Part shown: piece after piece, positions 47,271 through 57,613 of the stretch
Layout: the number at the start of each line of letters is the position of its first letter
Numbering within the stretch: the first letter of the stretch is position 1
Origin: Cylindrodendrum hubeiense
Taxonomy: Eukaryota > Ascomycota > Sordariomycetes > Hypocreales > Nectriaceae
DNA: 64,000 bases
Assembly (NCBI GenBank): GCA_014621425.1
Contig: JAANBB010000125.1
Span: forward strand, 1-64,000
Direction: 5' to 3'
Position numbers and translations under genes: made by a program
Notes under the pieces: generated by a model
What the model was told of the DNA's origin: nothing
Databases searched by the model: none
The model's input: the letters and a program-made list of their open reading frames with translations, nothing else

Positions 47271-48538
47271 TGTTGTTGAGAAGGCTCCTGCTGCCCCGGC
47301 TCCTCAGCCCGAACCCGCTTTCAAGGCCCCCGAGGTCAACGAGCCTTCCAAGTACCCTCCTCTGAAGCCAATTGATCTCCTTTCGTTGGCCGATGCCAGG
47401 GAGCCCGTTATCCAGGATCTTGTCCACATGGTGAACGACCTTATCCTCGTTATCAACGCCGATGGTGCTCATGGTCGTTACTCCACGACCGTTAACAAGG
47501 CCAAGAACGAGGTCACTAAGGTCGGTGGTAAGCTCAAGACTATGAAGGGTCAGCTCGAGAAGAAGGCTGCTCGCCAAGTCCGAGAGAAGATCGAGGAGTT
47601 CGACAAGGCCGCCACTGATCTGATTGATCGGGTTGAGGCTTCCATGGTCACTCAGGAGATGCAGTGGCGCCAGGACTTTGAGGATGAGATGAAGAAGGTC
47701 CGCGAGAACTACGAGGACCGAGTTAAGACTCTGCTGGAACGTGAGCAGAAGCTCAACGAGCAGAAGCTTCAGAACCAGCTACTTGAGCAGGCCGTTGCCC
47801 TCAAGAAGGAGTTCGTCAAGGACGTCCAGGAGCACGTTGAGAAGGAGCGCGAGAGCCGTCTGGGCAAGTTGAATGACTTGTCAGCGGCTGTTGCAGGTCT
47901 GGAGAAGCTCACCACCGGATGGAACGAGGTCGTTGACTCCAACCTCCAGACTCAGCAGCTGCATGTCGCCGTTGAGGCCGTGCGTGCTAGCCTCGAGGAT
48001 AGCCAGCACCCTCGTCCCTTCATCAAGGAGCTCGTTGCCCTTCGAGAGATTGCGGCCGATGACCCCGTTGTCAACGCTGCTATCGCTTCAGTGAACCCCA
48101 CTGCCTACCAGCGCGGTGTCCCCTCCTCTTCTCAGCTTATTGACCGATTCCGCCGTGTCGCCAACGAGGTCCGAAAGGCCTCGTTGCTTCCCGATGAGGC
48201 GGGTGTGGCCAGCCATGCTTCCAGCTGGGTTCTGAGCCACGTCATGTTCAAAAAGCAGGGTCTTGCTGATGGTGACGATGTGGAGAGCATCCTGACTCGC
48301 ACTCAAACTTACCTGGAAGAAGGCGACCTGGATTCTGCGGCGCGAGAGATGACTGGTCTGGATGGTTGGGCCAAGACTTTGAGCAAGGACTGGCTCGGTG
48401 AGGTTCGCAAGGTGCTGGAGGTTCAGCAAGCTCTTGACGTAAGCACCCTTTCATATTCCAATCCTGCATCAAGTTGCTAACGTGATTCAATAGGTCATTG
48501 CCACAGAGGCGCGACTACAGAGCCTGCGTGTGGATTAA
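47271..48538 (+). CDS. MIC60: MICOS subunit MIC60 (mitofilin), C-terminal part, 5' end missing
   Basis: MIC60 is the inner-membrane organiser of cristae junctions. Here the frame enters directly from a tRNA gene (first full codons VVEKAPAAPAP) and continues through KYPPLKPIDLLSLADAREP, a long coiled coil (about 47480-47880), and the mitofilin C-terminal domain (HPRPFIKELVALREIA, SSSQLIDRFRRVANEVRKAS, FKKQGLADGDDVESILTR, GWAKTLSKDWLGEVRKVLE). One intron (48439-48493) precedes the terminal exon VIATEARLQSLRVD. About 417 aa remain. The mitochondrial presequence, transmembrane helix and first third of a normal MIC60 are absent. The in-frame ATG at 47233 lies inside the tRNA and is not a credible start. 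This is either a disrupted gene or an assembly join. Confidence 0.85.
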
Positions 48539-48963
48539 GAGACCGTTTCTTTTGTCCTGTATATTGGGCCCTGAAGCTGTCATGTCTAGAGAGGGCTTCC
48601 CGCCCGTGTATTGTAATAGATAGCAATAGACGATGAAGGCGAGACAACCAGTCTGAAGCATTGCTCTAGTTTAGCCCTGTATTTTTATTTTGTTTGCGAA
48701 CTCGAGTGGCAATGGTGTTAAAACTTGCACAGTCACCATGTAAATGCGATTGTAGATGTTAACCCCACTATGAACCAATTCGTTCTCACCCCTTCTAGCC
48801 AAGCCATCGCACCAAGACTTCTAACCCTACAAACTCGCCCCGGCTTTAGCCACCCTCCGTTCTCGGGCATTTATTAACCGTGTCTCACATTTGTTGAGTT
48901 GCGTGCTCACTGCGGCATATGAGATCAACTTGGAGTCAACAGAATGCTCCATCGATCGACATA
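48539..48963. other. intergenic spacer
   Basis: 3' flank of MIC60 and promoter of the first folylpolyglutamate synthase-like gene. Nothing else seen. Confidence 0.6.
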
Positions 48964-50508
48964 ATGTGGTGCCGCGGTTCATTGACTCGTGGCTGTGTCA
49001 CAGCACGGCTCTTGATGAGACAGCCAAACACTCGTCGACTCATCAACACCATGGCTCGCGACTATTCTAAGGCCCTCGGGCTTCTCTTTCAGTTATCCTC
49101 AAACCGCCAGATCATCAATTTCTTCGATAAGCCGGGTGCCTCGGCCGCACCAAAGCCTTCTGCTCATGACCTCAATGCAGCAGCCATCCCGGAGATGCGC
49201 GACTGGCTCCGCCGCGCGGGATACACGCCGCAGGATCTATCACGCCTACGACACATCCACATCGCTGGAACCAAAGGCAAGGGCTCGGTGAGCGCCTTTG
49301 CGACCGGGATGCTGCGCGAATACGGCACCGTCGGCACATACACGAGCCCGCACCTCGTCAGCGCCCGGGAGCGCATCGCCATCCAGGGCGAGGCGATCTC
49401 GCAGGACGTGTTTACAGGGGCATTTTTCGAGTTGTGGGATCGCTTCACCGATGCGGCGAAGAGCGAGGGGATGAGTGCGGCTGAGGCGGAAGGGCCGGCG
49501 TCGAAACCCTTCTTCTTTCGGTTCCTGACTATTCTGGCCTGGCATATCTTCTTAAAGGAGAAAGTTGACTGCGTCGTCCTGGAGTGCGGCATTGGAGGGG
49601 AGTATGATGCAACGAATCTGCTCCCGCCCGAGGCTGTTTCTTCGGCAGTGATAACACAACTGGGCATCGACCATGTAGCTATGCTAGGAGACACCGTCGA
49701 GAAGATCACTTGGCACAAGGCTGGGATCCTCAAGCCCAACATCAAAGGTTTTGTTCGGAAGATAGACGAACAGCCCAGTGTCAGAGAGGTTCTTCAATCA
49801 AGGGCGGTGGAGAAGGGAGCCCAGCTGGTCGAGCTTGATGACAGCTTTGTTGAGCAATGGGGCGGCGTACAGGGGAAGCTAGCGGGCGATTTCCAGAAGT
49901 TCAACCAGGCATTGGCCGTCCTCGCCGTGCGGGAACATCTGGGCATGGGAACCGAACCCGCGACCGCATTACTAGATCTCCCCGTGGAGATGATCAGAGG
50001 CCTAAAAGAGGCAACCTTACGAGGACGGTGCGAGACCATACAGGACGGCCCTGTCGGTTGGCATCTAGATGGCGCACACACAAAAGATAGCCTGCAACAG
50101 GTAGCCAAGTGGTTTACCCAGGCTCTTGGCCCTGGTGAAACTGCCACGCTCGTCTTCAACCAGCAGGAGAGAGACGTCTCGGAGCTCCTGGCCGGATTCC
50201 TCGATGCCGTCAAACAGGCTTCTGGGAGGGACAATGTTTTCAGTCACGCGCTCTTCACTCGAAACGATCAACAAGGCCCGGCCAAGGGCGAAGTAAGAGA
50301 CATGGACGTACAGCACCGCGCAGCTTGTTTAATGGGGGATACAGTTGCGGGCTGTAGTACGAAGGCCTTGGATAACATCCAGGATACAGTAGCTGAGGCA
50401 AAGCGAATTGCCGAACGGAGGGGGCCAAACCACAAGGTCTTGGTGACAGGGAGTCTACATCTTGTGGGGGGTATCTTACAGGCCCTAGAGCCCGAGGGTC
50501 TATTGTAG
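48964..50508 (+). CDS. folylpolyglutamate synthase-type Mur ligase, paralog A
   Basis: Mur-ligase family enzyme adding glutamates to folates. Single exon. The P-loop is HIAGTKGKGSVSAFATGML. Further family motifs are YTSPHLVSARERIAIQGE, VLECGIGGEYDATN, TQLGIDHVAMLGDTVEKI with WHKAGI, WHLDGAHTKDSLQQ and a terminal VTGSLHLVGGILQALE. From ATG 49051 the protein is 485 aa and aligns with cytosolic FPGS. From ATG 48964 it gains a 29-residue leader with five Arg and no acid (MWCRGSLTRG...), a good mitochondrial presequence. It faces the paralogous gene B tail to tail with only 72 bp between stops. The GTKGKGS spelling favours FPGS over dihydrofolate synthase. Which of the two is the Met7 ortholog cannot be settled by eye; B looks closer. 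Confidence 0.83.
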   Translation: MWCRGSLTRGCVTARLLMRQPNTRRLINTMARDYSKALGLLFQLSSNRQIINFFDKPGASAAPKPSAHDLNAAAIPEMRDWLRRAGYTPQDLSRLRHIHIAGTKGKGSVSAFATGMLREYGTVGTYTSPHLVSARERIAIQGEAISQDVFTGAFFELWDRFTDAAKSEGMSAAEAEGPASKPFFFRFLTILAWHIFLKEKVDCVVLECGIGGEYDATNLLPPEAVSSAVITQLGIDHVAMLGDTVEKITWHKAGILKPNIKGFVRKIDEQPSVREVLQSRAVEKGAQLVELDDSFVEQWGGVQGKLAGDFQKFNQALAVLAVREHLGMGTEPATALLDLPVEMIRGLKEATLRGRCETIQDGPVGWHLDGAHTKDSLQQVAKWFTQALGPGETATLVFNQQERDVSELLAGFLDAVKQASGRDNVFSHALFTRNDQQGPAKGEVRDMDVQHRAACLMGDTVAGCSTKALDNIQDTVAEAKRIAERRGPNHKVLVTGSLHLVGGILQALEPEGLL

Positions 50509-50580
50509 TCTTGTAGATAGATGTGTTGCCGTCTATAACCCATCTCCCATCCCATGCCACATGCAAGCAATAATCACAGA

Positions 50581-52344
50581 TTATAGAGCATCAGCCTTCT
50601 CTAATATCCCCAACGCGCCACCGACCAGATGCAAGCTACCCGTGATAAACGCCTGCACCGATTCGCCTTCGGGAAGCCCCTCGCCAAGTTGCCGCGCGTA
50701 GTCGATGGACTGCTCGATCGTCGGCATAACCTTCACAGTGGCGTCTGGGTCTATGGATGACCACTTCTCGGCGAAGCGGTGCTGGACTGTCATCTTGTCG
50801 ATATCAGCCGGGTCGAACTGGTGATTGACGAAATCACGCTTGTAGCCCGTGACCGCATAGGTGACGTTTGTGCAGAAGATGACGTGATCGAAGGCGGGCT
50901 TGCCCTCACGCTTGGTGGCTTTCTGGATGGATTCAAGGAACTCAACGGCCTCGGAGCGGCCTTGCTGGTTGAAGATCATGATACGGGGGCCGGATCTAGG
51001 GGGTTTGTCAGACTTTCTGGACCTTCGCGTGAGGAGGGCAGCGAATTTCACTTACCGGCCGGAGATTTCATCGTTAAACCACTTCGCCGACATCTTCAGG
51101 CTGTCAGACGTATGGGCGCCATCAACGTGCCAAGTCACCTTGTCCTCGGGCTTAACCTCGCAACGACCTCTCCAGACGACCTTCTCGAGGCCATCCACAA
51201 ACTCATCAGCCAAGGGTTCGTTCTTTGGCGGAATCGTGATCTTCAAGCTCAGGAGCACGGCTTCTGCTAGGGCGATGGCTAGCGAAGCATTGCGCTTCTG
51301 GAATGCCGCGTCTGGTCGGATCTTGACGGCGCTGAGTCGAGGGTCGATCTCCAGTACCTCCAAATTAACCTCCTTCTCCACGGCTCTTTTCTTCAGCACT
51401 TCCGCTGCCTCGGGAACTTGCTCAATCGTAAAAGCCGGGCTGCCGGTTTTCATAATGCCGGCCTTGTGCCATGCGATCTTGTCGACGGTGTTGCCGAGGG
51501 CAAAGACGTGGTCAATCCCGAGCGTGCTGATTCCGGATGCCACTGGCCTCTCGACGACGTTTGTCGCGTCGAACTCTCCGCCAATTCCGGTCTCATAAAC
51601 TGCCGCCTCCACTCCTTCTTGGAGGAACACATGCCAGCTCATGAGGGTCAAGTAACGGGCATAAATAGGTCGTGGGGCCATGAGGGTGTTCTCCTCGGTT
51701 GTGATGGATTGCTCAAGTCGGTCCCATACCTCAAAGAAGTATTTCGCAAAGAGAGCCTCGGAGATAGGCTTCGAGTTGATACGAATGCGCTCTCGCACGG
51801 CGATGAGATGAGGCGAGGTGAACAGACCAGTCTTGTGGGGGACGGAGAGGGTGCGCTGGTACTGGGCGAGGATGGAGTCGACAAAGGCACAGGTACTACC
51901 CTTTCCCTTTGTTCCCGCCACATGGACGATGTTGATGCGATCCAGGTCCTTTGGCTTAAGTACGTGTGTTAGTTCAGGAGCGACATGTGAGTTGAGAGGC
52001 ATTTCAAGGTGAAACTCACAGTGTAGCCAATTCGACCCAGATACGTCCTCATCTCCTTAATAGAGACAGCATCAGGCTTGATTCCGGCCTTACGGCGGGC
52101 CTCAATGATATCGAATGGCGTCTGAAGCGAGTTCAGCGCATCAATCGCATCCTAGAGCGCAGAGCCAGGGTCAGCAACGCACTCATCCATCTGCAAGACA
52201 AGGGTGGGGGTGGGATTTGGATGCGTCACACACATTGTAAGAGCGGCTTGGGGACGCCATTGTGCGAAGAGTAGCCCGCCCTAAGACTATAAAGTTGAAG
52301 GATTGTCCGATTTGTCCGAGAGCTCGCCACGATACATGACGCAT
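50581..52344 (-). CDS. MET7: folylpolyglutamate synthase, paralog B (Met7-like), dual start
   Basis: Adds glutamate residues to reduced folates, needed for methionine synthesis and mitochondrial one-carbon metabolism. Exons run from 52344 or 52260 to 52234, then 52151-52020, 51954-51056 and 50995-50581. The protein is 490 aa from ATG 52260 and 518 aa from ATG 52344. Motifs are SYNDAIDALNSLQTPF at the first join, HVAGTKGKGSTCAFVDSIL, FTSPHLIAVRERIRINS, YETGIGGEFDATN, STLGIDHVFALGNTVDKI, WHVDGAHTSDSLKMSAKWF, and TGSLHLVGGALGILE. The 28-residue extension (MRHVSWRALGQIGQ...) is amphipathic, basic and free of acids, so mitochondrial and cytosolic forms from two starts are likely, as known for human FPGS. 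It lies tail to tail with paralog A. Confidence 0.9.
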
Positions 52345-52925
52345 CGAAATGGACCCCCACGGCTTTTCCCACTGGCGACGGACGGTGAGCGTGTGAAACT
52401 CTGTGATGTTACTCGTCGTTTGGTGGCCCGCAGAAAGTTCGGGTAATTCGAATTGACGCAATTGAGCCGATGTCCGTGAGATGCTGAGGTATACCGGTGA
52501 TGGCAATTGGAGTGGCTGGAATAAAACGAAATTCTTCTGAGATACCAAAGTACTATCATGAGGGTTCGTTCACGGAATCATGGGTGTCATTAGGTGAAAA
52601 TTAAGCTCCGTCACCGAGTCGAGGGTGCCGGATACCGTCGGTGGCACTCCCGGCATCTTTAGTTGCGGGCATTCGGAAGCCGCTAAGATAGGCCGAAGAC
52701 TGCAAATTGGTTCGCAGAAGCATTACTGATAGCAAACAGCATCGTCTCTGGTGCTTTTCCCCAGTGCAATAGGCGTAGTCTCTGACAACCGAAGCACACC
52801 TTTATATACACGGAAATCATTCGATTGCATCTACAGCACGCCGAGTTCAAAAACCTTTCATAGACCGAAACGCGCACAGCTTATCTCGGATCCCCTCCGA
52901 TGTTGCCGGGCCGCTTTCGGGCTCT
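52345..52925. other. intergenic, tandem minus orientation
   Basis: Promoter and leader of the FPGS B gene and 3' flank of the GFA-domain gene. Nothing further seen. Confidence 0.55.
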
Positions 52926-53999
52926 TCACCCGATGTTATATTCTTCGATCTTACCTTCCTTCTCCAGGACATATTTGTTCATTCCCTCTTGCAGCGCCTC
53001 TATGAATGCGTTGTCGAACCTCTTGCCGCTGTCGGACCACCCGACCCTGGCTCGCCATGTGAGCCAGTTCTCCGCCATACCACCCTCTGGAGCTCGGAGC
53101 ACACCTGTCGCGATATCGACGACCTGCTGCCTGTCCGTTGGGCGTCTTTCCTCGCTTGCGTAGAAGAATGTCGCACCACAAGTGCCGCAGAAGGATCGCA
53201 GCACATCGGGCGATGACTGATAAGTCTTGGCTGTCCCAATCAGGAGGTCCGGCTTGATAGGCGGTTCGCAGAGGGCCAGGGGAACAAAAGTCCATCCAAC
53301 CACATGAGCCCCAGTGACATGGCGACAGTCGTCGCAGGCATCGAAACATGCGTGCCACTTTGTCTTGTCCAAGGGGGAGACGAACTTGGATAGATACTCG
53401 TCGTTGATGGCCTCCTCGGTTGGTCGGGGGAAGGTGAAGGACACGCCGCCGCAGTGGCATTGCGCACGCATACGGTCCTTGCCGTCTTCCCCGACCTCTG
53501 GTTCAGATTCGAAGAGCTTGGCCTTGGGACTATCCTCAGGCGGGTTAAAGACAACAAATTCGCGTCCTTCGATGTGTGTCAACATTTGAGAGATGCCTCC
53601 ACCCTTGACGGATTTGCTGTAGATGTGCCTCCCAACCTGGAAGTTCTCTGGTCCATGGTCTGTGAAGATGGACGTCGAAGGCACCCAGTTGCCCGATTCG
53701 AGTCCAATGGTGGCAATGTGGCACCCGCATGTTGAGCAAAAGCTCCAGCTCCCCCTGGACTCGGGGACGATATAGTGGGTCAAGTTTGAATCAGACGACG
53801 GTCCCACGAACTTGGGTCTGACGCCGACGGGGAGGTGAGTGTGGAAAACGCATGGCGAGCCTGAGCTGAAGCGGCAAAAGCTGCAGTGGCAGAGGTGGAC
53901 AGGGAAAGGCAGTGATGATTTAGGGACGTCGACGGTGAAGTGGATAGAGCCACAGGAGCACTTGGCTTCCAGTGTCTTGGTGTCGCTAGATTCTGTCAT
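52926..53999 (-). CDS. two-domain GFA / CENP-V family zinc protein
   Basis: Member of the glutathione-dependent formaldehyde-activating enzyme (GFA)/CENP-V fold, here with two domains in tandem. Single exon, 357 aa. Domain 1 has CSCGSIHFTV, CHCSFCRFSSGS and FCSTCGCHIATIG. Domain 2 has CHCGGVSFTF, ACDDCRHVTGA and FCGTCGATFFYAS. The Cys-rich zinc-binding pattern is complete in both. A WLTWRARVGWSDSGKRF segment follows near the C-terminus. Fungal members are widespread and their substrates are mostly unknown, so no reaction is assigned. There is no signal peptide or membrane helix. The neighbours do not suggest a pathway. Confidence 0.9.
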   Translation of the reverse strand: MTESSDTKTLEAKCSCGSIHFTVDVPKSSLPFPVHLCHCSFCRFSSGSPCVFHTHLPVGVRPKFVGPSSDSNLTHYIVPESRGSWSFCSTCGCHIATIGLESGNWVPSTSIFTDHGPENFQVGRHIYSKSVKGGGISQMLTHIEGREFVVFNPPEDSPKAKLFESEPEVGEDGKDRMRAQCHCGGVSFTFPRPTEEAINDEYLSKFVSPLDKTKWHACFDACDDCRHVTGAHVVGWTFVPLALCEPPIKPDLLIGTAKTYQSSPDVLRSFCGTCGATFFYASEERRPTDRQQVVDIATGVLRAPEGGMAENWLTWRARVGWSDSGKRFDNAFIEALQEGMNKYVLEKEGKIEEYNIG

Positions 54000-54467
54000 G
54001 ATGCACTAGAGGGTTATTGCGGTGGCTCAATACGAAGTCATGAGCATATGAACTTATGAGCAAAGCAGTGACGTGAGTTGAGGTTGCACAGGAGCGGGAA
54101 ACTCAAGACCCCGCCTGATGTGGGCAACTCATTACCTTTTAAGGCAGGCGCATGTTTACTACGGCATTCACAGACAGCCAATGTCATTGACGCCCTTACG
54201 CCTTGGACTTCATCACACTCACGTAGCCCCTTGCTTGCCGGCTGACATGTAGTTACCTAGCCGTCATCCTGGACGTAGGCCATGGCGGGGACCATGCGTG
54301 AATCCGCGTTAGCCGATGTTCAGCCGGGCCACCCACCCATGCTCAAGACCCATGCCAGTTTGCAGGTACCTTATTTTTTTTAACGACTTTCCATTGCTCA
54401 TCGCCAACCTCATTCTCTATTCCTCTCCTCGCTCGCACCCTTGTGGGAGCTGACGCAGATCGTCGCA
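54000..54467. other. divergent promoter region
   Basis: Shared upstream region of the GFA gene (-) and BUD27/URI (+). There is a T8 run before the BUD27 start. No gene seen. Confidence 0.55.
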
Positions 54468-56237
54468 ATGTCGGAGGTCAAGGATAGTTTCCTGGATCTC
54501 GAGCGGCACAGGCTGGAGCTTGAGGAGCAGGTCAAGAAGCTCCAGAAGGACTTGCAATACTGGCAGACATGGGATGCCGAGTATGAAGCACTCAAGGAGG
54601 AAATCGACGACGTGCCTGAGGCCAACGCCACCTCGCTCGCCCAGATCAGTGCTGCCTTCGACGGAGAACTGCTCAAACAACGCGAGATAGACGACATCTT
54701 CGGTGGCAAGAATCTGAAGTCTAAGGACCAGATCAAGAATGTTCTTGAACGCCGCATCGATTATGTCACCAAGAACATCGAGTCCCTTCAGAAGCAGCTT
54801 GAGGCTGCCGAAAACAAATACGCCGCGGCCACAATCATCAGCCAACCCGACGCCACCGACGAGGACGGTCAGCCCATCACAGAAATCATTGAGACGCTGG
54901 ATGACGATGACAATGTCATCTCCTATCAGCTGAAGAAGCCAGCCAATTCCTTGTCTCAAGTCAAGGAGGCTCTGGAGAAGGCAGGCGTGAAGGACCTCTC
55001 AGAGGCAGAACCGGACGTGTCGCAGCAGATCCCTCAGCAACAGGCTCGCCAAAAGGAAACCGTTCAGCAGTCAGTTGCCGATGCCAAACCAATCAGCAAG
55101 AAGATACAACAGGCCTTTGGATCTCCGTCTCCAGCGAACAAGGCCGTCTCCTTTGCTCCCGATACAAAGGTCGGAGACGAGCCGAAGCCTCAAGTGTCGC
55201 GAAATGCCAAGCGCGTCGAACAGATAATGAAGACTGCCAAGGAACAGGAGAACGCCACTGATGAGAAGCCAGTCATCCCCGATAATGAGGATGAGGATGA
55301 TGCGGAGATGCGCCGCCAAATGCTTGCATACGGCATGGGTGAGGTCGGTGCAGTGGTCGCCGAGCTAGAACTCGACGAGGGGGACACCGACGACGAAGAT
55401 TATGAGTTTGACTACAGCGATGAGGGTTTCGAGGATGACGAAGAAGACAAGTACGGGCGATCTACTGGAAGTATCCTGACAGATGGGTACCGCCAACGCA
55501 TGCTCGAGCTCGAAAAGAAGCTGGGTATCCAATCTCGCTTCACTTCCGAGCCAGCCGAAGGGGATGAGTCAAGTTCAGACGATGAACGGATTGGTCGCAT
55601 CGTTGTGAAAACAAGCCCAGAGGCGCCGTCATCTTCATCAAAGCCTACCCCATCAAAGTCGATCATCAAAGAGAAGCAGCCTGCGAACGCGAGCGGCAAG
55701 AAGGGCGTCAGGTTCGCCTCGAATCTTGATATCGCTGCCGAAGAGGAGCCTGCAACACAACCCGTTGAAGAGATCACAGACAAGAACACTGATCCCTTGG
55801 TGGAGCCATTGAGTGATGTTGTGGAGCGATCTGGTCCTGCCAAATCAGCCGAATCCAAGACGAATCGCAAACCGTCTCGCTTCAAGAAGTCGAGAGGCGA
55901 GGCGGGCGACAGTGTCCCACCAGGCCCTATGGACCTGCCTGTGAGGTTCCTGGACCAAAATAGGCCAACTGCGCCTACAGGTCCCGAGGGAACGACAATA
56001 GCTGATGCCTTAGTTGAGCGTGACACAAGCGCCACCCCCAAACCAACCGGGGAGTTTGATGACGATATGAACCAGGATGAGGTTGCTGATGAATATCATC
56101 GGATGCGCAAGAAATTTATCCAGCGAGAAGGTGGGTTCCTCAAAGAAGACGAGTCTCCCATCCAACCATTGGACGAAGCCGAGGGAGGACCGCCGCGTGT
56201 CAGTCGCTTCAAGGCGGCGAAGCTGTCAAGACAATGA
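54468..56237 (+). CDS. BUD27: unconventional prefoldin Bud27 / URI (RPB5 interactor)
   Basis: Prefoldin-like chaperone that helps RNA polymerase assembly and links to TOR-dependent translation control. Single exon. The start MSEVKDSFLDLERHRLELEE gives 589 aa; an in-frame ATG nine codons upstream (54441) is also possible. An alpha-type prefoldin coiled coil spans about residues 1-125 with the beta-hairpin region (LAQISAAFDGELLKQREID, FGGKNLKSKDQIKNVLERRIDYV). The long remainder is acidic and disordered (DEDDAEMRRQMLAYG, DEDYEFDYSDEGFEDDEEDK). It contains a DGYRQRMLELEKKLGI segment, a KKGVRFASNLDIA motif, and a C-terminal DEYHRMRKKFIQREGGFL block typical of the fungal DUF3835 region. A 180-codon antisense frame is a shadow. 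Confidence 0.9.
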   Translation: MSEVKDSFLDLERHRLELEEQVKKLQKDLQYWQTWDAEYEALKEEIDDVPEANATSLAQISAAFDGELLKQREIDDIFGGKNLKSKDQIKNVLERRIDYVTKNIESLQKQLEAAENKYAAATIISQPDATDEDGQPITEIIETLDDDDNVISYQLKKPANSLSQVKEALEKAGVKDLSEAEPDVSQQIPQQQARQKETVQQSVADAKPISKKIQQAFGSPSPANKAVSFAPDTKVGDEPKPQVSRNAKRVEQIMKTAKEQENATDEKPVIPDNEDEDDAEMRRQMLAYGMGEVGAVVAELELDEGDTDDEDYEFDYSDEGFEDDEEDKYGRSTGSILTDGYRQRMLELEKKLGIQSRFTSEPAEGDESSSDDERIGRIVVKTSPEAPSSSSKPTPSKSIIKEKQPANASGKKGVRFASNLDIAAEEEPATQPVEEITDKNTDPLVEPLSDVVERSGPAKSAESKTNRKPSRFKKSRGEAGDSVPPGPMDLPVRFLDQNRPTAPTGPEGTTIADALVERDTSATPKPTGEFDDDMNQDEVADEYHRMRKKFIQREGGFLKEDESPIQPLDEAEGGPPRVSRFKAAKLSRQ

Positions 56238-57387
56238 TGAAGCTTGACAGCTCAAAGGCAAAACAAACAAAAAAAGATGCATATGGATGCCGCGGGCGAT
56301 ATTCGATACACAAATCGACTATTCCTGACACATGCTCCGCTCAAGTGGCTTGCTGTGACCTGGCATTCGTGACTTGGGGCTGCGTCGTCTGCTGGACCCT
56401 TTCCGCCTTGCTAACTAACCTGCGGAGCTGTAGTACCTTCGTATTGTGCGTGTGCCTTGTGTGCATTTGATCCGGCCAACCAACAAGTATCCTGTATCTG
56501 GTATCAGCCCAGTCACCCCTCGCGATTGCATTCACTAGGCTTGCAATCATCCGGAACGCTAGTCATCTGACAATCACTGGTTTGCAGTTCTCAATCTGCC
56601 TACCTCATTTCAGCGCTATTCCCAGATTAGATCAGACGGGCTCTCTGATGCCACAATCCTTGGATTCTGTCCAGGCCCATGAACTTGGCTACTCGTTTCA
56701 CCCTTCACATTTCGATAGCATCAAATGATTCTTTGCAAATTGTTTGCCTCCTGCACTGTCATCCTCCTTGCTCCGTGATCCGCTTTGGGAGTCTGGGGCA
56801 GCCTGTTTGGCCAACGGGTCGCTGCGGGTCGCAGCATGTGGGGTGGATCACCGGAAGTTCGGCATTGCACACGACGGCCGCGGTGCCGGGTGCCGGAGGT
56901 GGCTGACGTTGCTAACAATGCCCACGAATACATGCTGCACGGCCACCCCGGCTGGGCCTTCATTTGCTGTTCTCGGACCCGGCTGGAGTTGGCGGCTGAG
57001 CAGGTCCCTTGTTTTGGCTCGCCCATTGCATCAGTGGCCCGGAGTGGCTACCTGACGGGCCAAGTGTACGATGGCCACCCGGCAAACCGGCACGGCTGCG
57101 ATACGTCACTGACGATACTCATCTTCCCTACGCCCTGGACGGGGGTTAGAGAATGCTACGAGCGACGGCGGGAGGTGAGACACGCCCTTGGAGCTTGAGG
57201 CCTCTGGGTCCCCTGGTACGCGCGGGCGTCTGGTATCGGCCGCCGACGCTGTCTAATGGCGAGTACTTAAAGTCGATGCCCGGCTATGGAGGCCATCTCT
57301 CAAACCAGTCCTGCACTTCACCAGCAACTCTAAACAAAACGTTACTTTAAATCTACAATACACTTTCACTCTTCATAACAATCCAAG
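56238..57387. other. intergenic region upstream of the Cys-rich peptide gene
   Basis: 3' flank of BUD27 and promoter of the small Cys-rich gene. A stress-element-like CCCCT occurs near 57208 and a TACTTAAAG word near 57264. Interleaved frames of up to 137 codons show no motifs. The 60 bases before the ATG are A/C/T-rich, like leaders of highly expressed fungal genes. Confidence 0.5.
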
Positions 57388-57613
57388 ATGCCTGCCCCTA
57401 TGGAACCTACCCAGCAAGCCCCCATGGCTGCCGACAACGGCGAGATCGTCTCCCAGCAGCCCGTAAGTTTCTTTTCTTCCGTCTTATCGGGGGCCCCCAA
57501 ACTGACAAAGATAGGCTGCCGAGCCTCAGCCTGATATGTCCATGCGAGGTGGTGAGGAAGCTGGCTGCGAGATCTGCTGCGGTCTCTGCGCCTGCGAGGA
57601 GGGCTGCTGCTAA
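57388..57613 (+). CDS. 57-aa Cys-rich protein, metallothionein-like
   Basis: Very small protein of two exons (57388-57462 and 57515-57613). The first exon is Pro/Gln/Met rich (MPAPMEPTQQAPMAADNGE). The second ends in a compact Cys cluster (CEICCGLCACEEGCC) with eight Cys in 15 residues and no other Cys upstream. It has no signal peptide or membrane helix. The spacing allows metal thiolate binding like a short metallothionein, but palmitoylation or a stress-related small protein are alternatives; no family was recognised. The A/C-rich leader (CTAAACAAAACG...) suggests strong expression. The GTAAGT..GATAG intron preserves phase. Confidence 0.75.

Noticed and set aside
54417..54959. 180-codon antisense frame over BUD27
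   Set aside because: It is a mirror of the prefoldin coiled-coil codons (Leu/Val-rich antisense of Glu/Lys-rich sequence).
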